From NCBI GenBank assembly GCA_946402065.1, contig CAMIVR010000004.1:1-64000 (forward strand): a stretch of 64,000 nucleotides of DNA, written 5' to 3'. Positions 43,680 to 53,283 of the stretch are shown here, piece by piece. The position numbers and the translations under genes are program-made. Numbering within the stretch: position 1 is the first letter of the stretch; each line of letters opens with the position of its first letter. The notes below the pieces were generated by a model. The model did not search any database. It saw nothing but the letters and a program-made list of their open reading frames with translations, and had not been told where the DNA came from. The stretch comes from an uncultured Brevibacillus sp. (GTDB lineage: Bacteria; Bacillota; Bacilli; Brevibacillales; Brevibacillaceae).

Positions 43680-45629
43680 CTAACAGTACTCAAAATCATA
43701 AAACTTTTCTTTTCCATTCTTTTTACAGTACTCTTCAAGAACTCGATCAATACTTCCCGAAATTTCCTCATCACCATTTAAATGTATATATAGTTTGTTT
43801 CTAGCTCTACTCGCAGCAACATATACTATTCTTGTGAACTCCTCGTACTTCTTTTCGTAATCAGTGGTTGAATTTCCAAAAATAATAGGATTGCATAAAA
43901 CGTTTAGAGGAGAACATTCTTCGGAGTCCAGCCTATCAGCCCGTTCAATATTAATAAGTACATTATCAAACTCTGCTCCCTTAGCTTTGTGTATTGTCAT
44001 AAACCTACTATTTTCCGAAAATATTTCACAGCAAATTTTCTTTGACGTTATATACTGTAACTTATCGATATATTTGTATACCCCTTCGTAATAATCATCG
44101 TCACCTTCAAAAGGATATCTGAGATAGGATTTTACTGGAATTTCCAAATCATCTATCAATTCATTAATTCTCATTATTAAATCTTTGAGCAATATAGCAT
44201 TATCAATATAGCTATTTACATTCTCCCAAAATGTAAAGACTCTTTTCAATAATAAGTTGTTTTCCTGATTAAAACTTCGATATGAAGGTTCGATGTTAAA
44301 GTATTTTTCAAATACTGTAAACGCACTCGGTATGCATTTCCTACTGAATGCTTCTTCAAGTTCATTAATAGCTAGCATAGATTCAATCCATGCTTCCCTT
44401 TTTGCTTCAATCTCATTTTCTAATTTTCTTCCCATCTGGTATGAGTAGGCATTTATTATGTTGTTTACTAACCTACGTTGATCCTCATCAATGTTACTGA
44501 TATACTTTAACACCTCAGACCATTTTCTGCATAAAAATACTGTGTTCCTTTCAAGTATTGTTTCAAGAGGTTTAGAAAAATTGCTTTTACTTCTCTGCAT
44601 TAAAAAGGTTACTTTATGTTTATTTTCAAAGTTTAATTCACAAGTCTGCTCATTTAATTCAATGTCACCTTGCCGCAAGAAATTTAAGAAATTAATTATA
44701 TTCTGGGTACTTCTTCTGTTCCCTTTTATCACATAATTTTCAATTGGTAGACTTGAAGATAAATTAAAATTATGAAACTCCCTGTAATCGGCCCCTTGAA
44801 AAGAATAAATGGATTGGGCTACATCACCAATTACAGCTACAATAGATTCTTTCTCTGAAAGAATTCTAACAATCTTATTTTGAATTGGATTCGTGTCCTG
44901 ATATTCATCAATTAGAATATATGGAAATTCACACCTGATAAGATGTGTTGAAAGTTCATAATTCTTAAGAATTCTATAACCAAAATATAGAATCTCATCA
45001 AAGGTCAATCTGCCTGCCTCACCCCAAATATATTTTTTTACAGCTACGGCTACTTCTTGCGTTATGTTCTGATGATATTTCAAGCAAATACCAGTACTTT
45101 CGCTCATATATCCAGAGTTTAATAAAGTAATGTCAATCTGGACGTCCGCCATTTTATTGCGTGATAAATCATTATATAGATTAGAAGGGATTAATGGGTA
45201 GTTTCTCTCAAGATAACTATAAATATCTTCTTTTTTGTGACCACTTAAAACTGAAAATCCTTCTTGTACCGAAACTATTTCTTTGTTTTTATCTATTAGC
45301 AAACCAAATTCTTCTTTTATAATTTTTTTTAATTGGACCTGATTAGGTTTGATTATATATTCATTTATAAAAGAGTGAATGGTTGATACAACTACGTTAT
45401 GATTAAATGCTCCTAATCTGTTTTGAATCTGTTCAACAGCAACATTTGTATACGTAATACAAAGTATTTTCCGAAATTCACTCTGAAGTTTGGCGCTATG
45501 CTGGACCATCTGCTTTATATTTTCAATTAATAAATGAGTCTTTCCAGCTCCTGGACCAGCATATATTTTCAGATGCCTATTATTATCATAGATCCGTAAA
45601 TCATCAGAAGAGTTTATTTCCTGAGCCAT
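43680..45629 (-). CDS. UvrD-like helicase, Gabija GajB-like
   Basis: The 649-residue superfamily 1 helicase has the P-loop IYAGPGAGKTH (about 22-32), LIDEYQDTNPIQ (motif II), a GD-AQSIYSF motif and the C-terminal FMTIHKAKGAEFDNVL and VYVAASRA. It starts 16 bases inside the end of the OLD-family gene and shares its direction. The pair OLD nuclease plus UvrD helicase defines Gabija anti-phage systems. It is longer than the reference GajB (about 490 residues), so it is a divergent member or a related system. Confidence 0.85.
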   Translation of the reverse strand: MAQEINSSDDLRIYDNNRHLKIYAGPGAGKTHLLIENIKQMVQHSAKLQSEFRKILCITYTNVAVEQIQNRLGAFNHNVVVSTIHSFINEYIIKPNQVQLKKIIKEEFGLLIDKNKEIVSVQEGFSVLSGHKKEDIYSYLERNYPLIPSNLYNDLSRNKMADVQIDITLLNSGYMSESTGICLKYHQNITQEVAVAVKKYIWGEAGRLTFDEILYFGYRILKNYELSTHLIRCEFPYILIDEYQDTNPIQNKIVRILSEKESIVAVIGDVAQSIYSFQGADYREFHNFNLSSSLPIENYVIKGNRRSTQNIINFLNFLRQGDIELNEQTCELNFENKHKVTFLMQRSKSNFSKPLETILERNTVFLCRKWSEVLKYISNIDEDQRRLVNNIINAYSYQMGRKLENEIEAKREAWIESMLAINELEEAFSRKCIPSAFTVFEKYFNIEPSYRSFNQENNLLLKRVFTFWENVNSYIDNAILLKDLIMRINELIDDLEIPVKSYLRYPFEGDDDYYEGVYKYIDKLQYITSKKICCEIFSENSRFMTIHKAKGAEFDNVLINIERADRLDSEECSPLNVLCNPIIFGNSTTDYEKKYEEFTRIVYVAASRARNKLYIHLNGDEEISGSIDRVLEEYCKKNGKEKFYDFEYC

Positions 45630-47692
45630 TCTAATCCCTCCCTTATGTATTCCGGAACGATTAAATCATTAATAAGATATTTGGGCTCCTTATTCAAATC
45701 ATCTTGAACATTTTTTGAAAGAATATTTAATGCAAGGTCACCTTTCTTATTTTTTGCATAACTCAGAAACAAGTTTGCAAAAAACAGCTTCTCAATTTTT
45801 TGTTGAAGTTCTTCATTGTCAGCATTTGTATAGTCATGTATATACAGTTCAATGTAATCACTAATCTTCTTTCTTGTTTTTGGATGCGTTATTAGATCTA
45901 AATTCATTTTCCAATCGAGTATTGACATATCCTCAATACCCTCAATAAATGGATGCAGATTGTTTGGTGAAACAAATTTAAGCAACCTTTTTACAACGAA
46001 TTTATTCTCGAAATTTTCTAAAAAGAGCTCATTCTCAAACGTTGATCCTAACTTTTTTTGTGTTTTAACTAAAATATTCTCATTTCCCAAAAATTCTTCG
46101 CTTATTGGTTCCATTAAAGTTAAGTGTTCTTGATATAAAGATAAATCATTAAATTTCCCATCCTCAAAATATTTGTAATCACAATCTCTAAAGCATAGAA
46201 CTTTAACACCCGTGTTTATAAATAATGGAAGAAAATGATCAAAATTTATGCCACCAACTTCTACTACTGAGATATGATTGCTCTCAATTTCATAATCAAT
46301 TCCACATTTACTTGCAAATGCAGACATTAACATCTTTTCTGCTAATCCCTCTACTAAAATTACTTTATAAGCAAATAACATATCAGACCTTGTCACATCC
46401 AAAAATTTAGCCAGATGTGCTTTACTTTCCTTATATTCTTCTTTCATATATTTATTTTTTAAATTATCCGAAACAACTTTATGTTCATTCACTACAGAAT
46501 TACGATAATACTTCAGTGAGATCATATCATCAATATCAGCTGACGCTGTTATATTAGGTGAATGGGTGGTTAAGAAAATCTGATTTTTGATAATTCTACC
46601 ACTGTCACCTCTCACACCATCTTCTTGAGCTTTTTCTCTCTCTTTTTTCTTTGATAATTCATCTGCCTGTTTTAAAGCACTCAAATACCTAAACAGTTTA
46701 TATTGCATTGCCGGATGTAGATGTGCTTCTGGCTCCTCAATCAGCAGAAGATTGTAGTCATTATTAATTTTGAACGCAATGATATTGTATATCTGAACAA
46801 GATTGTTATAACCCAAACCATTATTCTTCATCGGCATCTCATACCCTAATGACGTATCTTGAAGTATATATTGAAAATAACGTTCGAATGGGGAGTCATA
46901 TATAAAACTAGGCGTTAAAGAGTTATTTCCATTCTTTATTCCTACTTTGTCTTGATCGATTTCAATCAATTGCTTCATTTCTTCTGTAATCTCTGCAAAG
47001 CTAGTCCCAAGCAATTGAGTTATATTGGCTCTTAAATCGACTTTCCCATCATACATGTCTAGACGCTTCTTGACATATCTCTGGGTATGTGGGAGTAGAC
47101 CATCCGTAGTTCTATCGGCTGGTATGTAGTCTATATTAAAGATATTCTGTACTTCATTTTTTTTGATACTTTGATGAGACGTCGTATTATAGTAATTCCA
47201 AGAAAACTTTACGATAAACTTTTCCAATGAAAGCAGATAATCTTGAAGCTTATCTTTACTTTTCATTTCATCACGGTAGTCATTTAAGTATTTTGGATCA
47301 AGCTCATATTTAAGCAAAACTACTGCACTGATTACATAATTCTCATCATCAGTTAAAACATTCCCATCTTCATTGTAAACAATGAAATTCCTAAATCTTA
47401 AAATACCATCGTCAAAGCTATCTAATCTAAGTGAGTGTTGAATATGATAATAAATTTCGATACTTGGGGGATCTTTTTTATACATCTCAAGATTTGAGTG
47501 AAGGTCATTTTTATTGAAATCATGCACTGATCCAATATTCTCTGAAATATTATCCAGAAGATTAATAACCTTTAGCAAATTTGATTTCCCTGAATTGTTA
47601 GGTCCAATAATTATATTTATACCATCTTGAAATTCAACTACTGTATCATCAAAATTTCGAAATCGTTTAATATGAACCTTTTTTAAAAACAT
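45614..47692 (-). CDS. OLD-family ATPase/TOPRIM nuclease, Gabija GajA-like
   Basis: The 692-residue protein has an SMC-like ATPase domain with IIIGPNNSGKSNLL (residues about 28-40), Walker B LLLIEEPEAHLHPAM and TTHSPNI, and a C-terminal TOPRIM nuclease domain with VILVEGLAEKML and the acidic FRDCDY. GajA of Gabija has the same layout. It probably nicks or degrades DNA upon phage infection together with the helicase. I place the start at the ATG at 47692, preceded by GAGGTG at good spacing, not the GTG at 47701. Confidence 0.86.
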   Translation of the reverse strand: MFLKKVHIKRFRNFDDTVVEFQDGINIIIGPNNSGKSNLLKVINLLDNISENIGSVHDFNKNDLHSNLEMYKKDPPSIEIYYHIQHSLRLDSFDDGILRFRNFIVYNEDGNVLTDDENYVISAVVLLKYELDPKYLNDYRDEMKSKDKLQDYLLSLEKFIVKFSWNYYNTTSHQSIKKNEVQNIFNIDYIPADRTTDGLLPHTQRYVKKRLDMYDGKVDLRANITQLLGTSFAEITEEMKQLIEIDQDKVGIKNGNNSLTPSFIYDSPFERYFQYILQDTSLGYEMPMKNNGLGYNNLVQIYNIIAFKINNDYNLLLIEEPEAHLHPAMQYKLFRYLSALKQADELSKKKEREKAQEDGVRGDSGRIIKNQIFLTTHSPNITASADIDDMISLKYYRNSVVNEHKVVSDNLKNKYMKEEYKESKAHLAKFLDVTRSDMLFAYKVILVEGLAEKMLMSAFASKCGIDYEIESNHISVVEVGGINFDHFLPLFINTGVKVLCFRDCDYKYFEDGKFNDLSLYQEHLTLMEPISEEFLGNENILVKTQKKLGSTFENELFLENFENKFVVKRLLKFVSPNNLHPFIEGIEDMSILDWKMNLDLITHPKTRKKISDYIELYIHDYTNADNEELQQKIEKLFFANLFLSYAKNKKGDLALNILSKNVQDDLNKEPKYLINDLIVPEYIREGLEWLRK

Positions 47693-47857
47693 AACCATCA
47701 CCTCGGGCTATATAGTTCTTTATAAACTCCATCAATATGGGCCAAAAGAATGTGTTCGTTCCTGTATAAATTCGACTTCATACCTGATTTTTCCTCTGAT
47801 TTTGTAGAAATTTGTATAAACGTCATGCCTTCTTTAAATTGATAAGGAGTTGTTTTT

Positions 47858-48835
47858 ATGAATAATTTCTTTACTTCTCTCCAAATCATACAAGCCAACA
47901 GCATCAATTTAATCGAATTCGCCAAATCTCAAGGCTATATTCTTGAAAATGGCGGCCGCCGCGCGCTTCATGCGAAGCAAAGTGGCGGTCTTTACTTTTT
48001 CCGGGATAGCAACAAATTCTATCACTTCTCAACAGACACCAGCGGCGGTCCCATCGACTTTGTGATGCAATTTATGCGAATGGATTTTAAAGAGGCCGTT
48101 GCGTATTTACTAGAAACTGGCTTGCCGCAGTATCAGACAGTTCCTTCCCTACCTAAACCTTCCGGCAAACTTCAGCTCCCGGATAAAGCCCCTAACTTTA
48201 AACGTGTAGCCTGGTATCTGATCCATGTTCGGGGTATCGATCCGAAAATAGTCTCTTGTCTAATGCACGAAAAAAAGCTATATCAGCAGGATAAAACCGG
48301 TAATTGTGTTTTTGTCGCCTACGATAAGAATGGTGTTGCCAAGTATTGCTCCTTGCGCGGCACCAGGCCGGAACGTCCTTTCAAGCAAGATCGGGAACAT
48401 TCCGACAAGAGCTATCCCTTTCACATCATCGGGTCTAGTCAAAAAGTTTATGTATGCGAAAGTCCCATTGACGCCATGAGCCATGCTACGCTTGCAAAAT
48501 TGAAAGGACTGGATTGGAAAAACGACCATCGCATTTCCCTGGGCTGTCTGTCCGACCTTGCTCTGGAACGATTTCTCCAACATCACCGTATTCATGAAAT
48601 CATTTTTTGTCTGGATAACGACCATAACGCAACGTTTCGTGATGGCAGCCCTGCTCCCAACTGGGGACAAGAGGCTGCCTTAAAATTTGCCCAAAAGTAC
48701 AACGATCAAGGCTACCAGACCTCGATTGAGAAACCGTTCCGCAAAGACTTCAATGAGGACCTGACAGCCATACGCCAAGCGAAATATGAAGCAGAACAAG
48801 CCATCAGAGAGGAGGAATGCGAGTATGAGCATTAG
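47858..48835 (+). CDS. DUF3991/TOPRIM primase-like protein
   Basis: The 325-residue protein has an N-terminal CHC2-like region without the full zinc ligands (SGGLYFFRDSNKFYHFSTDTSGGPIDFVMQ) and a TOPRIM domain with YVCESPIDAMSHATL and IIFCLDNDHNATF. Such proteins are standard in Firmicutes conjugative elements and are thought to act in replication of transferred DNA. AAGGAG precedes the ATG. It marks the return to element backbone after the AT-rich defence island. Confidence 0.85.
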   Translation: MNNFFTSLQIIQANSINLIEFAKSQGYILENGGRRALHAKQSGGLYFFRDSNKFYHFSTDTSGGPIDFVMQFMRMDFKEAVAYLLETGLPQYQTVPSLPKPSGKLQLPDKAPNFKRVAWYLIHVRGIDPKIVSCLMHEKKLYQQDKTGNCVFVAYDKNGVAKYCSLRGTRPERPFKQDREHSDKSYPFHIIGSSQKVYVCESPIDAMSHATLAKLKGLDWKNDHRISLGCLSDLALERFLQHHRIHEIIFCLDNDHNATFRDGSPAPNWGQEAALKFAQKYNDQGYQTSIEKPFRKDFNEDLTAIRQAKYEAEQAIREEECEYEH

Positions 48836-48867
48836 ATCTTTTTTCCATTGGATAAGAGAACTGCCGG

Positions 48868-49002
48868 ACCAAAAACAGAGGGGACCCCCTCTGTTTTTGG
48901 TGTAAAGGCAGGAATAGCAAAATGTCATTTTGCGAAAAAACAGCGTGAAAGCAGAGCTTTCACCGACATTTTTACGGGTGTTCCCCCGACAATCGCATGT
49001 CG
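48868..49002. other. Candidate oriT: cluster of four inverted repeats
   Basis: Four perfect inverted repeats lie in 135 bases before the relaxase operon: ACCAAAAACAGAGGGG with its complement (16-bp arms, 2-base spacer), GCAAAATG/CATTTTGC (1-base spacer), GTGAAAGC/GCTTTCAC (3-base spacer) and CGACA/TGTCG. A transfer origin is expected next to the relaxase gene. The first repeat could alternatively be a terminator of the TOPRIM gene. Confidence 0.55.
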
Positions 49003-49037
49003 CTTGGCGGATAACCCCCAAGAGTGAGGTGCTGCCG

Positions 49038-49520
49038 TTGGCACGCGCAGAGAAAACGGTGCAAATCACCGTCAAGCTGCCCAAAAAACAATATGATGCA
49101 TTAAAAAAATACGCCGCTTCCAAGCATTTGAGCATGGCGGATATTGTGCGGGCGTTTATCCAAAAAGGCATGTCTGTGGAGGCTTATACCGAGGAGATCG
49201 ATTTCATCACGGCCATCATCCGCCAGGAGATCAAAATTGCCATTGACGGATTAAGCAACCGGCTAGCCGGACTCGCCAGCAAGGACTTAATCATGTCGGC
49301 TGCCTCCTACTACTCCACCATTGCGATTATCGCCGATCTGATTGATACGAATCGGTATACGACCTTTCGGGAGATCGAGAAGAAAGCGCGGCGGCTTGCG
49401 GTGGACTATGTCAAAATGAAGCTCACCGATGCTGAAAAACTGTTTTTGTCGGGGAATGCGTTGGATCAGAGCATCGAGCATCTACGCGGGGGCGACTCCG
49501 ATGTCGATCCTGATCTATAA
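49038..49520 (+). CDS. MobC-like ribbon-helix-helix mobilisation protein
   Basis: A 160-residue protein with an N-terminal ribbon-helix-helix motif (KTVQITVKLPKKQYDALKKYAASKHLSMADIVRAF) and a helical remainder. Proteins of this kind bind oriT and help the relaxase. I place the start at the TTG at 49038 with GAGGTG seven bases upstream; the ORF track begins in the inverted-repeat region. The relaxase start lies within its 3' end. Confidence 0.75.
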   Translation: MARAEKTVQITVKLPKKQYDALKKYAASKHLSMADIVRAFIQKGMSVEAYTEEIDFITAIIRQEIKIAIDGLSNRLAGLASKDLIMSAASYYSTIAIIADLIDTNRYTTFREIEKKARRLAVDYVKMKLTDAEKLFLSGNALDQSIEHLRGGDSDVDPDL

Positions 49521-50736
49521 ACAGCGCTTCTTCCATCCCAACCACCCGAAAACGGCGAAAAGCAACTACTGCCATATCGGATATATTGCCACCCGTCCTG
49601 GTGCGGTGAAGAATGAAGGCATGAATCATGGGTTGTTCGGGAAGCTGCGCCCCGGAAACTTGCAGGAGTTTTCCTCTTGGCAAGAAGTGGCCCGACTGGC
49701 ACGCGACTTATCCCGACAAAAAAAGAACATGTATCGCAGCGTCATTTCATTCAAACGAGATACGGCGCTGGAACTGGGCCTAACCAATCAGAAGGCTTGG
49801 CAACAGTATATTGAACAACATATCTCCACCATCGCCGCCCAAAATCACATTAAAGGAAAGAACCTCTGTTGGGCCGCCGCTGTCCATAATGAGAAGGAGC
49901 ATCCGCATCTTCATGTCGTCTTTTGGGATCGACAACAGGACATCCTGAAAAACTATACCCACCCCGAGATTCCCAATCGCATACGCAGGCAATTGATCAA
50001 AGACACCTTTGCTTACAAGATCAAACAATTTTGCGCTTTGCGGGATCAGTTTAAATCCGGTATTACGGAAATCACCGACCGCATGGTAAGTGAATTCGAG
50101 TTGTATATCAAGAATCTGAACCCGAAATCGTTCAAGGTTTTCTACAAACGCTTTATGAAGGAGGATGAAGATTCCCTGCACCGTCTACCGAAACACCATC
50201 TTTTTCAGCAAAGCCATGCCGCTGCGCTAGCCGAAAAACTGGTTCAACTCCGCGCAAACATGCCGAAAACCGGAAGACTCGCTTATCAACTCCTCCCCCC
50301 TGCTGTGAAATCCATGTTGGATGAACTCGTACAGGAATTGATGAAAACCAATCCCTATCTGGCACAAATGGTTGAGGATTATGTCCAAGTCAAAGTCCAA
50401 ATCGCGATGCTGTATGACACCGATCCGGAACGTATCGCTAACTACTGTGAGAAGTATCTGACCGAGGCGAAAAAGCGAATCGCGAACCGTATTTTGGGAA
50501 CGGTCCGTACGCTGATCAAAATGGAACGGGAAGTAACCATGGAACAAAACCATAGGATACGGCGACAGTACCTGGCCGAGCAGCTTCTGGTTGGCATCCT
50601 TGATATGCTGGAGAGTCTGATCATGAACGGCAATATAGACTACGATGACAAAGCAAAAGCCATGGGCACGGAGTTATCCAAACAAGCCAAAAAGGAATGG
50701 TTTATAAAACATCGGGACAAGGGTTTAGAAAGATAA
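49501..50736 (+). CDS. HUH relaxase, MobP type
   Basis: The 411-residue relaxase has the histidine-cluster motif HPHLHVVFWDR (metal-binding HUH) and an N-terminal region with possible Tyr nucleophiles (NYCHIGYIATRP). The C-terminal half is helical. It nicks oriT and leads the strand into the recipient. The ATG at 49501 overlaps the accessory protein gene by 20 bases and has GGGGGCG upstream; the track start is 24 codons earlier. MobP3-type relaxases of Firmicutes elements look similar. Confidence 0.87.
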   Translation: MSILIYKQRFFHPNHPKTAKSNYCHIGYIATRPGAVKNEGMNHGLFGKLRPGNLQEFSSWQEVARLARDLSRQKKNMYRSVISFKRDTALELGLTNQKAWQQYIEQHISTIAAQNHIKGKNLCWAAAVHNEKEHPHLHVVFWDRQQDILKNYTHPEIPNRIRRQLIKDTFAYKIKQFCALRDQFKSGITEITDRMVSEFELYIKNLNPKSFKVFYKRFMKEDEDSLHRLPKHHLFQQSHAAALAEKLVQLRANMPKTGRLAYQLLPPAVKSMLDELVQELMKTNPYLAQMVEDYVQVKVQIAMLYDTDPERIANYCEKYLTEAKKRIANRILGTVRTLIKMEREVTMEQNHRIRRQYLAEQLLVGILDMLESLIMNGNIDYDDKAKAMGTELSKQAKKEWFIKHRDKGLER

Positions 50737-50862
50737 CATCCATCATATTCTTCATCCACTATTGTGGATAAATCTGTGAATAACCGGTGAATATTCTGTG
50801 GATAATTACACCCTTTGTTTACGAAATGGCTTTTCATTTTGATTGAAGAAAGGAACGATCTC

Positions 50863-51030
50863 ATGTTATTTACCGAAGGCAAACATCAACAGTACGAACG
50901 AATGATGCGGCAGACTCCGCGAAATCATCCACGTTCAAGGAAAGAAAAAAAGAACTCGGAAACAAAACGTACAGCTCAGCAGGTTCCTCCGAACCATCCC
51001 AAGGAGAGTTGTTCTTATGGAAATCAATGA
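50863..51030 (+). CDS. Small basic mobile-element protein
   Basis: The 55-residue product is very basic and hydrophilic (MLFTEGKHQQYERMMRQTPR, then a Lys/Arg/Asn-rich tail). AAAGGA lies eight bases before the ATG. Its end overlaps the next gene by 14 bases. I recognise no domain; it could bind DNA or belong to transfer regulation. Confidence 0.6.
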   Translation: MLFTEGKHQQYERMMRQTPRNHPRSRKEKKNSETKRTAQQVPPNHPKESCSYGNQ

Positions 51031-51652
51031 ACGCATGAAAAAAGTATTACAAGTCCAGCTTTCTCATTTGGGCCTGGAATTGAAACCGGAGAATCGTTTT
51101 CCCCTGACTGTGCTCCATGATCATCGCCCGATTGCATACATTCAAGAGGACGGTGCAGTCCATTACCCTGTTGATCGAGACACCACGCCTGCCCGCCGAA
51201 TTCCCGGTGTCATCGCAAAAGTTTGGGAGATGGAGCAGGCTTACCGTCAGGCTCCACATCTGGAACTATCCGGCGTGAACAGTTACAAAAAAATTCTTCA
51301 ATACAACCAACATCTATTGGCTGCCCGGTACGACGGAAACGGCCATTTTCGTTTTGTGACCTGGCAAGTCAATTTCGATCAAACGGGTGTAACGCTGGGC
51401 CACTATTTTTATCGGAATGAATACGAGCAGGCGAAAGAAGATTTTATCCAACGCAGCGGACTGGTGGACGAACGAAAATTATTCAGCAAGGAACAGCTTT
51501 CCATACTCTATTCCAGGTTCCATGATGTCAGTCTGGACTACCCGGAAAAGCAAGAAATTGACCGATTAATACGACAAATTGAGACGATCACCCCAGTTTC
51601 CCAAGCGGTTCAGCAACCTGAACTTGACCCCGAATTGGATAACGAACGCTAA
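51017..51652 (+). CDS. Uncharacterised element protein, paralogue of the next gene
   Basis: A soluble 211-residue protein of unknown function. Its C-terminal half shares the pattern RSGL-DE-KLFS-E-L and YFYRNEYEQAKEDF with the next gene, so the two are diverged duplicates. AAGGAG lies upstream of the ATG. It sits between relaxase and coupling-protein genes, which suggests a role in transfer, but nothing in the sequence defines it. Confidence 0.75.
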   Translation: MEINERMKKVLQVQLSHLGLELKPENRFPLTVLHDHRPIAYIQEDGAVHYPVDRDTTPARRIPGVIAKVWEMEQAYRQAPHLELSGVNSYKKILQYNQHLLAARYDGNGHFRFVTWQVNFDQTGVTLGHYFYRNEYEQAKEDFIQRSGLVDERKLFSKEQLSILYSRFHDVSLDYPEKQEIDRLIRQIETITPVSQAVQQPELDPELDNER

Positions 51653-51684
51653 AACAGTTCCGTTTGTCGAAAGGAGATGGCAAT

Positions 51685-52383
51685 TTGAAAAGCAAAACGG
51701 AGTTTTACAAGAAGTTTTTTGAAGCCTTGACCAAACAAGGCTTTGAAGTAAAACGCTCCACCTCTGCCGATTATTTGGCCGATTTGTATTATAAAGACCA
51801 GCTTGTTGCCTTCTACACCCGGATGGACACGATCGAGAAAAACCCATTCGTCACCGTACCGGACCGACTCATGGGCGCGATTCACGATTTGGCCAGACAA
51901 ACGGCGTTGCAAGCTGGAATCTGCGTGGAAAAACCTTATACGGACAAAGACCCAAAAATCGCCAATGGTGTGTATAAGTTAAGCGAATACAACGATGTGA
52001 TCTTGGCTTGCAAGCATCATCCCATGTTTGAGTATGTGTTCTCCACGTATCGCCTTTCCCCGGAAAACGGAACGCCAGTGCAGCGGCAGTATTTTTACAA
52101 TAAAGAAGAAGCGTTGGAAAACTTCGCAGTACGGAGTGGACTCATAGACGAAAAAAAGCTGTTTAGCGAAGAAGAACTGGTCCTGATCCATTCCGAACTG
52201 ATCAAATTCATGATTACACCCAACGATAAAACGGTCGAACAGTTCGAACGAGCAGAAACCATCATTGAACGGATTGAGGAACTTCTGCCGGCATTAAAGG
52301 ATCGGGAAATTCATCTGGAGTTCGAACTGGAGTTTCAACATGAAGATGAACTGCTGGCCGAAGAGATGGAAATCGGAGATTAG
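51685..52383 (+). CDS. Uncharacterised element protein, paralogue of the previous gene
   Basis: A 232-residue soluble, acidic protein. The start is taken as the TTG at 51685 with AAAGGAG seven bases upstream. Shared with the previous protein are YFYNKEEALENFAVRSGLIDEKKLFSEEEL and the spacing around it. No catalytic motif is seen. Function is unknown. Confidence 0.75.
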   Translation: MKSKTEFYKKFFEALTKQGFEVKRSTSADYLADLYYKDQLVAFYTRMDTIEKNPFVTVPDRLMGAIHDLARQTALQAGICVEKPYTDKDPKIANGVYKLSEYNDVILACKHHPMFEYVFSTYRLSPENGTPVQRQYFYNKEEALENFAVRSGLIDEKKLFSEEELVLIHSELIKFMITPNDKTVEQFERAETIIERIEELLPALKDREIHLEFELEFQHEDELLAEEMEIGD

Positions 52384-52437
52384 TCTTCGTGTTCCTAACC
52401 ACTTTGCTAAAGCAGTCGTTACAAGGAGGGATTTGCC

Positions 52438-53283
52438 TTGGCAAGCGCAAGACCGGAAAGCTCCCTCTGGGGGAACATCATAACCTGCACCGAAATCGCC
52501 CTTCATGTTTATGAAATCGTGGCCGAGTATAAAAGCGGAATCGTCATTCCTACTGAACAAGCAGAAGAGTTGCTAAGTCCGAAAGCCGTTGCGCTTGGCA
52601 ACGAAAAAGACGGGTATTTGCATTACGAGGATGACCAAAAAAGCATGATTCCGGCCTACGAACTGCTGCAAAAAGACCTGATCACAGACCACGATTTTAA
52701 AGAGAAATACGGAACGCCGGAACAATTAGAAAAGGAAGGCCCCTTTTTTGTTCCCGAATATTTCGAAATACTGGAAGAACCACAGACTTCGCCTTGGGGC
52801 GATATTGCCAAGACAACCACGATCCACCATGGGATCGGCTTGATTGAAAGCGAAGGCAAAGCCGCGTTAGCCGTCCATCAAACCATTGGCGATCTTTTCC
52901 TATCTGACATGGCACGGCAGCACGCTGTCACCGATGGAGGCTATTTGTTTTATACCCTAGATGCGAACTGTGCCATCCCCATCTATGAATTGTCCGCTTC
53001 GCATCCGCAAGTGCTGGAATTGATTATCGACGAGGACAGTCTGGTGCATACGCTATGCGAGGATTTCCCCGATTACGTCGATTTTCATAACCGTCATGTC
53101 GACGAGTGGGGATGGATTCAAGACTTTCCTGCCCCCAAAGGGTTATTTTTACAAGCTCAGGTAGACCAGGAAATCGGTCATCCGCTTCGTACCAGCGAAC
53201 AAGTTGCCGAATCTTCCTTATCGTATGGAAGTGAACCGGAGACCGACGACTTTTTTGAGCCAAACGGAGAGTATGAGTTGTGA
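52438..53283 (+). CDS. Uncharacterised protein with an internal duplication
   Basis: A 281-residue acidic protein with two copies of one domain: residues about 9-78 (SLWGNIITCTEIA ... DGYLHYEDDQKSMIPAYELL) and about 117-190 (SPWGDIAKTTTIH ... GGYLFYTLDANCAIPIYEL). The start is TTG with AAGGAGG eight bases upstream. It overlaps the next gene by four bases and so belongs to the coupling-protein operon. I do not recognise the family. Confidence 0.75.
   Translation: MASARPESSLWGNIITCTEIALHVYEIVAEYKSGIVIPTEQAEELLSPKAVALGNEKDGYLHYEDDQKSMIPAYELLQKDLITDHDFKEKYGTPEQLEKEGPFFVPEYFEILEEPQTSPWGDIAKTTTIHHGIGLIESEGKAALAVHQTIGDLFLSDMARQHAVTDGGYLFYTLDANCAIPIYELSASHPQVLELIIDEDSLVHTLCEDFPDYVDFHNRHVDEWGWIQDFPAPKGLFLQAQVDQEIGHPLRTSEQVAESSLSYGSEPETDDFFEPNGEYEL

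Noticed and set aside
47698-47925. Minus-strand ORF of 75 residues between the GajA-like and TOPRIM genes.
   Set aside because: It runs antisense into the start of the TOPRIM gene and across its ribosome binding site; no family match.
48868-49002. CRISPR-like array, because of repeated short palindromes.
   Set aside because: The four hairpins have different sequences and there are no regular spacers or cas genes.
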